This document shows, in pieces, positions 6,850 through 12,513 of a stretch of DNA of 12,513 nt; positions within the stretch are counted from its first letter, which is position 1; the number at the start of each line of letters is the position of its first letter. The stretch lies in assembly GCA_003525905.1 (NCBI GenBank), contig DQIA01000064.1, positions 9,722-22,234 on the forward strand, read 5' to 3'. This DNA is from Clostridiales bacterium (lineage in GTDB: Bacteria; Bacillota; Clostridia; Oscillospirales; Oscillospiraceae). The translations under genes and the position numbers were made by a program. The notes below the pieces were generated by a model. That model was not told the origin of the DNA, ran no database searches, and saw only the letters and a program-made list of their open reading frames with translations.

Positions 6850-7335
6850 TCAGCGACGGAAAAAGCAGATCAGCGCAAAATAGGCAAAATAGAAAGTCAA
6901 AGAAATGCCAAACCAAATGAAAATCCGCTTTTGGCTTTTTCGGTCGCTGCGAAACTGCAGCTGTTTGGCTTTCAGACCCGTGGGAAACTCCTGCCACCGC
7001 CCGAAGGTCAGAATGGCACGCTCGATCAGCTCGCTGATCGCGAAGAGTGACAAGCAGGTGAGCAGAAGCAGAACGAAAGCCAGATATGCCGGACCGTCAG
7101 TCCTGACAGCCAGGTTGAGGAGCCAGATAAGGATCGGAAAATACGCTGCAGCGGGAAGCAGAAAAAGGCCGTTCCGGTACCAGTACCACAGCTTCGGCGG
7201 GCGGATCAGCTCGCCGCAGATCGCGCAGCGGCCGTACCATACGTCCTCCAGAAAAATGTCCTGCCCGCGCCGAAAGCGCGTTTTCGCGTCGGGAATGCTG
7301 CCGTCCTTTGCGGCAGGGATATGCTGATGCTCCAT
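6850..7335 (-). CDS. Small membrane protein with a single CxxC motif
   Basis: A 161-residue protein with an N-terminal soluble part carrying C37-x2-C40 (RCAICGELIRPP) and about three hydrophobic helices at roughly residues 57-77, 83-105 and 138-158. It ends in a basic FFRR. Unlike the two other membrane proteins of this operon it lacks a second CxxC pair, so it either has half a ribbon, pairs as a dimer, or uses other ligands. The ATG at 7335 is preferred (GAGGGG 10 bases upstream); a GTG three codons earlier would leave only one base of spacer. It is the first gene of the operon, about 65 bases downstream of an extended -10 promoter. The function is unknown. Confidence 0.75.
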   Translation of the reverse strand: MEHQHIPAAKDGSIPDAKTRFRRGQDIFLEDVWYGRCAICGELIRPPKLWYWYRNGLFLLPAAAYFPILIWLLNLAVRTDGPAYLAFVLLLLTCLSLFAISELIERAILTFGRWQEFPTGLKAKQLQFRSDRKSQKRIFIWFGISLTFYFAYFALICFFRR

Positions 7336-7407
7336 ATGCTGCACGCCCCTCTTGTGGTTAATGTAATGTTACGAATTGCAAAAAAAAACAAAATACATAT
7401 TAAAATT

Positions 7408-7416
7408 AGTATATCA
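7408..7416 (-). promoter_or_regulatory. Extended -10 promoter of the immunity-type operon
   Basis: On the minus strand TGATATACT gives a TG-N-TATACT extended -10 element in an AT-rich stretch (7376-7475). The -35 region 17 bases upstream (TTTTCT) is poor, as is usual for extended -10 promoters. The leader to the ATG at 7335 is about 65 bases. Confidence 0.5.
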
Positions 7417-7539
7417 TAATCGCATAGAAAAGAAAAGATATCTTTGAAATTAATCGAAAAAATATTTTTTGAGAGTGTCTTTTCACGTTAATGACCCGCG
7501 GCGGCAGAATTGCAAAACAAAATGCTTCAAAACTCTATT

Positions 7540-7585
7540 TGCGATTCTGAACGCAGCGAGATCCCGAAGGACTTTTTTGGCAAGC
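7540..7585. repeat. Dispersed 'SERSE'-type intergenic repeat fragment
   Basis: The stretch GATTCTGAACGCAGCGAGAT followed by CCCGAAGGACTTTTTTGG is of the type of scattered intergenic sequence whose chance translation gives SERSE..K.FF peptides in Firmicute genomes. It lies just upstream of repeat copy B. It is recognised by pattern only. Confidence 0.4.
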
Positions 7586-7594
7586 TGAGAGAAG

Positions 7595-7836
7595 ACCCCC
7601 TGCGCAGCCGGGGGAAAGAGACCGGCCGCGCAGGGGAGACCCCGCCGCCTTGCCTGCCCCACGGAAAGAAAACCGCGGGAAGGACAGCGGGGAAAAGAAG
7701 GGCGGTTCCGATATCCGCGCGGCCCTGCCTCGTGGCCTGCGCGACTACCCACACTCGGATGCCCTTCACCCTATATATGTCTTCAGAAACGCATTCCTGA
7801 CATGTTTTTTCAAAAAATTTCAAAAAATTTTTAGAC
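7595..7836 (+). repeat. Structured intergenic repeat, copy B
   Basis: This is the direct repeat of the element at 4673-4903. It opens with a CCCCTGCGC...GCGCAGGGG hairpin carrying the same GGGGAAAGAGACCGGC loop region. A diverged middle of similar length follows. It ends in the conserved tail, whose 33-base block at 7770-7802 is identical to 4836-4868, then TTTTTTCAAAAAATTT tracts. The total length is about 240 bases against 230 in copy A. With the promoter region and the SERSE-type fragment it accounts for the non-coding stretch 7336-7840. Confidence 0.7.
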
Positions 7837-7926
7837 AGATGCGCGATAAATATCATTACAAAGCATACGTCGCATTCCGAATGCGGAAAAACTGCACGGA
7901 ATGCAGAAGCAACAATTCTGGGAGTC

Positions 7927-8028
7927 CTATTCAATATCCGATATGGCCTCGGCCTGTATCCGGACGATCCTATCCTCCGTTGCCGCAAAAGGCAGCTTCA
8001 GTATGGATGCACGCTCTAAGTTTATCAT
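7927..8028 (-). CDS. Possible 33-residue small ORF after the second cooC-like gene
   Basis: A minus-strand frame from ATG 8028 to TAG encodes a 33-residue charged peptide (begins MINLERASILKLPFAATEDR, ends AEAISDIE). It follows the cooC-like stop by 37 bases and has AAGGA 4 bases before the ATG. It could be a small operon gene or the remnant of a longer one. No family is recognised. Nothing else convincing is seen in 7840-8065. Confidence 0.3.
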   Translation of the reverse strand: MINLERASILKLPFAATEDRIVRIQAEAISDIE

Positions 8029-8065
8029 GATTTCCTTAGATAGAATCAAGAACGATATCTTCTGG

Positions 8066-8839
8066 TTAATGGATCAAAAACTGGGCCATTTCACGGACTG
8101 GAGCAATTGTCATTTGAAGCTCTGTACCAGTGAGACCTGCAAGAGCAAGATCGTGATCCAGCGGCATTCTGCCAATAATCGCTCCATGTTTACCGACTTC
8201 CTCTTCCATCATCGGCGCAGTTTCCTCGGTCAGCTTATTCAGGCAGAACCAGATGGGCTTGCCGATGCTCGTGCTTAAATCCGCAATTTTGGCGGACAGC
8301 CGCAGGGATTCAAAGGATGGGTCTACGATCATCAGAATGCCGTCCACGGAGTTATCCGTACCCCTGCCAAAATGCTCCACACCGGCTTCCATATCCAGCA
8401 GTGCAATTTCATCCTCCGCAAGGGTCAGATGAGCAACAAACTGCTCCAGAATGCTGTTCATGGTACAGGCACAGCCCTCATTGGCTTTGTGAATCTTTCC
8501 GCTGGACATGAGCTTTACTCCGCCTTTTTCACTGTAATATTCCTCTGGGATATCTGCCATGGTGAAATCTTCGGAGAAAAACTTCTTGGCAAAGGCAGAA
8601 AGCTTCATAGCGTCCAGAATACCAGAGGTCATCATGGTTTTGAAGGCTTTATCCTTGCCGCCAAAATATTCGGTAAAATCTCTGGGCAACTCGACACCCA
8701 ACTGACGGTGCAGACCGAAATTGGATTCATCGGAGTCCACTACCAGCACCCTTTTTTCCATGCGAGCCAATTCTTTTGCAAGGAGTGTAGTCACGGTGCT
8801 TTTTCCGCAGCCGCCCTTGCCGCATACGGTTATTTTCAT
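8066..8839 (-). CDS. CooC-type nickel-insertion ATPase (CAC variant)
   Basis: A 257-residue cytosolic P-loop ATPase of the MinD/CooC group, whose characterised members bind nickel in an ATP-dependent dimer and deliver it to CO dehydrogenase or acetyl-CoA synthase. The deviant Walker A GKGGCGKST lies at residues 7-15, the metal-binding C123-A-C125 motif at 123-125 and the LLDMEAGVEHFGRG signature at about 148-161. An insertion of about ten residues before the CxC distinguishes it from the other cooC-like gene here. Its ATG shares one base with the preceding stop (TGATG), which implies translational coupling; GGAGG lies 7 bases upstream. It is the last large gene of the operon. The client enzyme is not in the window, so Ni insertion is family-based inference. 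Confidence 0.88.
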   Translation of the reverse strand: MKITVCGKGGCGKSTVTTLLAKELARMEKRVLVVDSDESNFGLHRQLGVELPRDFTEYFGGKDKAFKTMMTSGILDAMKLSAFAKKFFSEDFTMADIPEEYYSEKGGVKLMSSGKIHKANEGCACTMNSILEQFVAHLTLAEDEIALLDMEAGVEHFGRGTDNSVDGILMIVDPSFESLRLSAKIADLSTSIGKPIWFCLNKLTEETAPMMEEEVGKHGAIIGRMPLDHDLALAGLTGTELQMTIAPVREMAQFLIH

Positions 8840-9081
8840 CAAAATTCCTCCCATGTCTTGAGAATCCCTAAAATCACTTCTTCGTAATTGTCGCCAAACT
8901 CCTCACTACGACCTGCGATGCGAACATTGCTCTGTGCGCCACGCTCTGGTTCGGGAAATTCCCAAATATGATAGTGAAGCCCACGATGGTCAAATTCAAT
9001 ACTGCCGCAGTCATCCTCTTCCCAGTATTGAAAGGGAAGGTGACGCTCTTTCAGAAATTGTTGAATTCCGGCTAAACGCAT
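8839..9081 (-). CDS. Conserved-looking 80-residue protein of the cooC operon
   Basis: An 80-residue acidic soluble protein. Notable segments are HYHIWEFPEPERGAQSNVR at about residues 36-54, rich in aromatic residues and prolines with two histidines, and a C-terminal acidic helix ending in WEEF. No named family is recognised. Translation is tightly linked to both neighbours: its ATG lies 10 bases inside the zinc-ribbon gene, with GGAGA 6 bases upstream, and its TGA overlaps the cooC-like ATG by one base. This coupling suggests it is made in proportion to the ATPase and may act as its partner or as a client adaptor, which is inference. Confidence 0.75.
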   Translation of the reverse strand: MRLAGIQQFLKERHLPFQYWEEDDCGSIEFDHRGLHYHIWEFPEPERGAQSNVRIAGRSEEFGDNYEEVILGILKTWEEF

Positions 9082-9251
9082 TTCATATCTCCAATGGGTG
9101 TGGACTGTTCAATGATATTGCCGCATTCGGTGCAGACCGAATCGGTGCAGACCACACCGTCCTTGACAAACACCTCAACGCTGTCTCCACATTGTGGACA
9201 TTCCACTTCCAGAATTGTGATGGCATTTCTGGCTTCCTGACAGTTGATCAT
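9072..9251 (-). CDS. 59-residue zinc-ribbon/rubredoxin-like small protein
   Basis: A short gene starting at ATG 9251 and ending at TAG 9072. It encodes 59 residues with C18-x2-C21 and, about twenty residues on, C40-x2-C43 (CTECGN), with C35 nearby. This is a four-cysteine metal ribbon that may bind zinc or iron. Its ATG overlaps the stop of the DUF3786 gene by four bases (ATGA), and its own end overlaps the 80-residue gene by 10 bases, so it is clearly part of the operon. A metallochaperone partner or electron-transfer role beside CooC-type ATPases is plausible but not shown. Confidence 0.78.
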   Translation of the reverse strand: MINCQEARNAITILEVECPQCGDSVEVFVKDGVVCTDSVCTECGNIIEQSTPIGDMKCV

Positions 9252-9903
9252 TTCTGTACCTCTTTCTCCTTCATAACACCTAAAATAATTTCTACGATCT
9301 CCGTTAAATCGTAGACGGAAAATGCCGCCGGGAAATTACTGGAAAACAGGATCTGACTGGACGCAGGAAATTCCTCGTCTCCCTCCCATAAAAGAAAGCG
9401 GATATAAAGATTGTCAAACAGCTCCAATTCAACCGCGGCATCTCCACCGGGGATCAGAATTCCTCCCAGCTTGACAGCCGCTTCCTTGAAATCCGGAATC
9501 CGCCCCGAATAGATCCTGAGCAGCCGTTGGATGCACCTTCCGCGAAAAACGTCATAGTACATTCCCCGGATGGAAATTCCCGGTAGGACTTAAACTCCCC
9601 ATCCGGGAAATATACAGTGGAATAGAGCAAATACCGCAGAAGAAGAATCCGTGCCTTGGGGTTTCTGCCAAAAAGGTTGTCCTCCGAATCAACGGGGTTA
9701 ATCTGGAAATCTGAGCAGCGGGCGATATATGTCTGACCCAAAAAATAGAAGGTGAATTCTTTGCGCAGGGGATCATATGGAATTCCTAAACGGCGGCTGA
9801 TTTTGTATGGGTCTGTTTTTTCAAATGCTTCCAAATAGTATTCCAACGGCTTTTCCGTCAAGTTGTTCCTACCATATTGATCCAGATAGTTGATTTTTTC
9901 CAT
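9248..9903 (-). pseudogene. DUF3786-family gene split by a frameshift
   Basis: Read across a one-base shift, this stretch gives a continuous DUF3786 protein of about 218 residues. The first frame (ATG 9903) runs through SYREFPSGE to about 9564. The second starts at 9562 with MYYDVFRGRC and continues through AAVKLGG and LLWEGDEEFPASSQILF to the stop at 9248. The first frame continues only into non-homologous residues up to 9454. Restoring one A in GGGGAATGTAC would join them. The C-terminal half aligns by eye with the intact paralogue at 11409-12008. AAAGGA precedes the ATG, 12 bases after the upstream cooC-like stop. It may be a real inactivating deletion, a sequencing error, or two separate polypeptides, since the second half has its own ATG. 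DUF3786 has no known function. Confidence 0.8.
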
Positions 9904-9915
9904 GGTCTTATTCCT

Positions 9916-10686
9916 TTACAGTCCGATGTTCTGTAAAATGCGCACCAATGCCGTCCGGACAGGGGAATCCTCCGGCAGCTGAACCGTGGGTTTTCCGTCG
10001 CAGTCATAGCGATAAACCTCATCGCTCTGAGGTACTACGCCAAGCAGCTGCAGCCCCTGCTTCTGAATTTCGTCCATGGTGCCGGCATCCAGTTTGCCAT
10101 CCGGCGCACGGTTTACGATCAATCCCATCTGCTTGGGCTTGAAATTCAGCTCCTGCATCAGTGCCGCGATTCGTCCCGCCGCCTGAACGCCCCGGCGGGA
10201 GCAATCACTGACCAGAATTGCCACATCCATGGTGGGAAGCAGGCCACGGCTAATATGCTCCATGCCCGCTTCGTTATCCACCACAAGATAAGGGTAGTTT
10301 GCTTGCAGTCGCTGAATTTGGGTCTGCACCAATCCATTCACAAAGCAATAGCAGCCCTGGCCCTGGGTGCGGCCCATGACCATCAGGTCAAAATCCTTTT
10401 CCTCTGTAATGGCATCCTCCAGCCGCATTTGCAGGTAGTCACCCTTGGCCATGCCCGCAGGAATGGGAGAATTTAGTGACATTCCTGCCCGTTCGATTTC
10501 CTCCCGGATTTCTCCCAGGGTGGGCGGAGCTTCCACACCCAGCACCTCATTCAGATTGGAATTGGCATCCGCATCCACCGCAAGAATGGGTGTTTTGCCG
10601 TTCTTACACAGGTATTGAATCATCAGACCGGTCAGCGTGGTTTTTCCGACGCCGCCCTTTCCGGCTACAGCAATAATCTTCGCCAT
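9916..10686 (-). CDS. cooC: CooC/AcsF-type nickel-insertion ATPase (CYC type)
   Basis: A 256-residue cytosolic ATPase that closely matches the CO dehydrogenase maturation factor CooC. The deviant Walker A GKGGVGKTT lies at residues 9-17, switch-like DADANSNL at about 38-45 and the metal motif C112-Y-C114 at the same numbering as reported for characterised CooC. VVDNEAGMEHISRG follows at about 135-148. In that family ATP binding drives dimerisation and Ni(II) binding at the CxC pair. The ATG has AGGAGG 5 bases upstream. It is the first gene of the five-gene minus-strand operon, divergent from tetR. Whether the client is CO dehydrogenase, acetyl-CoA synthase or something else cannot be read here. 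The symbol is given by family resemblance. Confidence 0.92.
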   Translation of the reverse strand: MAKIIAVAGKGGVGKTTLTGLMIQYLCKNGKTPILAVDADANSNLNEVLGVEAPPTLGEIREEIERAGMSLNSPIPAGMAKGDYLQMRLEDAITEEKDFDLMVMGRTQGQGCYCFVNGLVQTQIQRLQANYPYLVVDNEAGMEHISRGLLPTMDVAILVSDCSRRGVQAAGRIAALMQELNFKPKQMGLIVNRAPDGKLDAGTMDEIQKQGLQLLGVVPQSDEVYRYDCDGKPTVQLPEDSPVRTALVRILQNIGL

Positions 10687-10723
10687 AGTTTCCTCCTCAT
10701 GTTGTTAATTGGTAGACATCCTG

Positions 10724-10752
10724 TTGACTTTTTGTTTCAATATCATTATACT
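10724..10752 (+). promoter_or_regulatory. Strong promoter of the tetR-DUF3786 operon
   Basis: TTGACT (10724-10729), a 17-base spacer and TATACT (10747-10752) make a near-consensus sigma-70 promoter reading toward tetR. The predicted start is near 10759. Its -10 overlaps, on the opposite strand, the -10 of the cooC operon. Confidence 0.75.
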
Positions 10753-10772
10753 GATTGTCAGCAGATTAACAA
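10745..10772 (-). promoter_or_regulatory. Predicted promoter of the cooC operon
   Basis: On the minus strand TATAAT (10745-10750) lies 16 bases downstream of TTGTTA (10767-10772). The -10 overlaps the divergent tetR -10, so polymerase can occupy only one direction at a time. The small inverted repeat ATTGT/ACAAT (10754-10758, 10769-10773) straddles the spacer and is a candidate TetR operator. Confidence 0.55.
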
Positions 10773-10776
10773 TAAT

Positions 10777-10821
10777 CAGATTCTGGAAGCTGTGCAGAAA
10801 CAAAACAGTTTCCAGAATCTG
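10777..10821. repeat. 17-bp-arm inverted repeat upstream of tetR
   Basis: Arms 10777-10793 and 10805-10821 match at 16 of 17 positions (outer 12 bases CAGATTCTGGAA perfect) around an 11-base loop. It lies after the predicted tetR transcription start and ends directly before the ribosome site GAGGAAGG, so in RNA it would be a very stable 5' leader hairpin. As DNA it could be an operator next to the cooC -35. Confidence 0.75.
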
Positions 10822-10840
10822 TTGAGGAAGGTGTCATATT

Positions 10841-11419
10841 TTGCAGCGAAAAGAAATCAACACCAAAGATCGCCGGACGAAGTATACGCGCAGTGTCATT
10901 CGGGAGGCTCTGATGGGGCTTTTGCGGATCAAGCCCTATTCCAAAATTACCGTGACGGAGCTCTGCCGCCTGGCAGACATCAACCGAGGAACCTTTTACA
11001 TCCACTATTTTGATGTAGATGATGTGCTGGACGACATTGTGACGGAGTCCTTCTCGGACGTGAGTCAAACCATAGGTCATGTACTGTGTCCCCAAAAAGA
11101 AACCTGTACCTATCCGTTTTGCCAGAAGGTACAGGAGAATAAAGAGCTTTGGCCCCTGTTTATGGATGAGACTGTCTCGGAAAGGATCATAAAACAACTG
11201 GCGGGCAAAAGCAAGGAAGGCTTTGTCAGTTATCTGATGCAGCACAGCGATTTGACCTTTGAGCAGGCAGAGAGCATTTTCTATTTCCAGATTCACGGCT
11301 GTCTGACCATTAACCGGCTGATGCTTCAGAACAATTGCCGGGACTGGCACAACGTACAACAGACCATTGACCGGTTCATTCGGGCAGGCCTACAGGAGTT
11401 TTTGCAGGATGGAGAATAA
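10841..11419 (+). CDS. TetR-family transcriptional regulator with a cysteine cluster
   Basis: A 192-residue regulator with an N-terminal TetR helix-turn-helix (about residues 16-60: ITVTELCRLADINRGTFYIH) and a helical ligand domain. The start is TTG at 10841, with GAGGAAGG 9 bases upstream; the first in-frame ATG would remove part of the DNA-binding domain. Residues 83-94 hold C83-x5-C89-x4-C94 (CPQKETCTYPFC), unusual in this family and a possible metal or redox sensor. It overlaps the DUF3786 gene by 11 bases and is divergent from the cooC operon, which it probably represses together with its own promoter. The ligand is unknown; a nickel, redox or CO-linked signal is speculation from context. 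Confidence 0.88.
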   Translation: MQRKEINTKDRRTKYTRSVIREALMGLLRIKPYSKITVTELCRLADINRGTFYIHYFDVDDVLDDIVTESFSDVSQTIGHVLCPQKETCTYPFCQKVQENKELWPLFMDETVSERIIKQLAGKSKEGFVSYLMQHSDLTFEQAESIFYFQIHGCLTINRLMLQNNCRDWHNVQQTIDRFIRAGLQEFLQDGE

Positions 11420-12008
11420 TAGACAGTTTGAATTGATGCGCTCTGCCGCCAGACAGAAATTGGAAGGCGCAGACCCTGTTCAGCTTTCCGTACTGACCGG
11501 ACTGTGCTGGGATGGAAGGACATTTGACACGGAAACCTTGGGAATCCCTATTCGGATCAATTGGCCGGAATGTCAGATTTCTCCGGCACTGGAGATGTGG
11601 CACGACCTGACAATTTTGCAGTATCTGGCAAATACGAAAGGAACTACGCTCATGGGAAAATTCCTTGCCCTGAGTGAATTTCACTCAGGCGGCTTGGCAA
11701 AGGGTACAAGCTTTGACCGGGATAATGACCGTATTATCAGCCGGATTGGTCTGCATGACCCTCAGGCAATCCGGGAAGCCGCTGCGAAGCTGGGTGGAAC
11801 AGAACTGCATGAAAAATCTGATTTGTCCTTTTTGTTTTCCTTTCTGCCCCACATTCCGATAAAGTTCAATTTGTGGCTGCCGGACGAAGAATTCTCTGCT
11901 TCCGGAAAAGTCCTCTTCGATGCTTCTGCGGAAAACGATCTGCAAATTGAAGCCGCCGGAACGGCAGCGGCAATTTGTCTTTCCCTTTTGGAAAGAGTCA
12001 TAGAATAA
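11409..12008 (+). CDS. DUF3786-domain protein (intact copy)
   Basis: A 199-residue soluble protein of the DUF3786 family, an uncharacterised group met in strict anaerobes. Family features seen are AAAKLGG at about residues 124-130, the LPHIPIKFNLWLPDEEFSASGKVLFD segment at about 146-171 and the acidic-aromatic core. The paralogue at 9248-9903 shares AAxKLGG, LW..DEEF.AS...LF and the same C-terminal layout. The ATG lies inside the end of tetR (11-base overlap), with AGGAG 10 bases upstream, so both are translated from one mRNA. Having one intact copy may explain why the other copy tolerated a frameshift. The molecular role is unknown; the link to CooC-type ATPases here points to metalloenzyme maturation or its regulation. 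Confidence 0.8.
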   Translation: MENNRQFELMRSAARQKLEGADPVQLSVLTGLCWDGRTFDTETLGIPIRINWPECQISPALEMWHDLTILQYLANTKGTTLMGKFLALSEFHSGGLAKGTSFDRDNDRIISRIGLHDPQAIREAAAKLGGTELHEKSDLSFLFSFLPHIPIKFNLWLPDEEFSASGKVLFDASAENDLQIEAAGTAAAICLSLLERVIE

Positions 12009-12019
12009 AAGAATTGAGA

Positions 12020-12513
12020 TATTAAGCTGGCCTTGACGCACCTTCCATTTGTAATGGCCGGAACGGTTGATCCCCATGACTCTGCATAGAAAATCTACTG
12101 GATATTTTACTTTGAGTTCTTCGAGAACTTCGTAGTCTTTCCGCTGCCAGTAACGTATTCCCTGTTTGCACCAGCTCCTTCCAACCAGTACCCTTTTTTA
12201 GCCTCGCAATTTTTACTTCCTGCTTTGCTACCATAAGTCGCAGACGCTCCACTTCTGTCAGTGACTTGCTCCTATGCAGTGCTGCATATGGATTGCCATT
12301 GTGCGGTTCCAGAGCATCCTCGCCTTCCTTCAGATATTTCTTGACCCATGCTTCCACAAGAGCATTTCCTATCCCATATTCTCTCTCAATCTGCCCGAGA
12401 GGCATATGCTCACCCAGATGCAGACGTACATACTTCATTTTCTCATCTTTGCTATCTGGTTTGGGAATCTCAACTCGTCTTACTGGAGACGGAGTATACT
12501 TTCCACGATAAAT
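12020..12513 (-). pseudogene. Truncated IS3/IS150-group transposase remnant
   Basis: Running off the right edge, the minus strand encodes an OrfA-type protein: helix-turn-helix region HMPLGQIEREYGIGNALVEAWVKKYL, then a basic coiled segment LTEVERLRLMVAKQEVKIARLKKG. In the -1 frame after the A6G site comes KKGYWLEGAGANREYVTGSG. After another one-base loss comes the OrfB start KDYEVLEELKVKYPVDFLCRVMGINRSGHYKW. OrfB ends abruptly near 12020, so the catalytic DDE region is missing. The element is dead. It lies 12 bases after the DUF3786 stop and may mark the boundary of a transferred segment. Confidence 0.85.
12193..12199 (-). promoter_or_regulatory. A6G programmed -1 frameshift site of the IS3-type transposase
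   Basis: On the minus strand the zero-frame codons CTA-AAA-AAG contain the heptamer A-AAA-AAG used by IS3-family elements to make the OrfAB fusion. After a -1 slip the reading continues GGG-TAC-TGG (GYW), which matches the IS150-type protein. Confidence 0.75.

Noticed and set aside
7901..8278. 125-codon plus-strand frame
   Set aside because: Most of it is antisense to the cooC-like gene, and no homology or good ribosome site is seen.
11376..12077. Minus-strand frames opposite the intact DUF3786 gene
   Set aside because: They are shadows; only the extreme N-terminal part of the 11685-12077 frame (MGINRSGHYKW) is real, as the tail of the IS3 OrfB remnant.

Overview
The window looks like a chromosomal piece of an anaerobic, fairly GC-rich Firmicute, most likely a gut-type Clostridia of the Oscillospiraceae kind. 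The reasons are strong AGGAGG-type ribosome sites, Clostridia-like protein families (CooC-type ATPases, DUF3786, an Imm40-like protein, CxxC zinc-ribbon membrane proteins) and dispersed intergenic repeats. No rRNA, tRNA or CRISPR array was seen. The genus assignment is inference.

Left part (1-4720), GC-rich and core-like: a dispersed palindromic repeat cut by the window edge; a LysR regulator divergent from a YeiH-family (putative sulfate exporter) membrane protein; a convergent MATE efflux transporter separated from it by a shared bidirectional terminator; and a short-chain dehydrogenase with its own promoter, a palindromic operator candidate and a strong terminator.

Middle part (4670-7840), lower in GC: a five-gene minus-strand operon of immunity-like genes. 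It holds an Imm40-like protein, a DUF5071-like helical protein and three small membrane proteins with N-terminal CxxC motifs. No toxin is visible. Two copies of a ~230-240 bp structured non-coding repeat lie in direct orientation on either side of this cassette, so it could be gained or lost by recombination.

Right part (8040-12010): a compact nickel-insertase-type module. On the minus strand, five tightly packed or overlapping genes run cooC-like (CYC type), a frameshifted DUF3786 gene, a 59-residue zinc-ribbon protein, an 80-residue unknown protein and a second cooC-like gene (CAC type). Divergently on the plus strand are a TetR regulator with a cysteine cluster and an intact DUF3786 paralogue that overlaps it. 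The intergenic region carries back-to-back promoters and a 17-bp-arm inverted repeat. The expected client (CO dehydrogenase/acetyl-CoA synthase or another Ni or corrinoid enzyme) is not in the window.

Right edge (12020-12513): a truncated, frameshifted IS3/IS150-type transposase remnant abutting the DUF3786 gene.

Most novel candidates: the CooC-pair/DUF3786/zinc-ribbon/TetR module and the repeat-bracketed immunity cassette.
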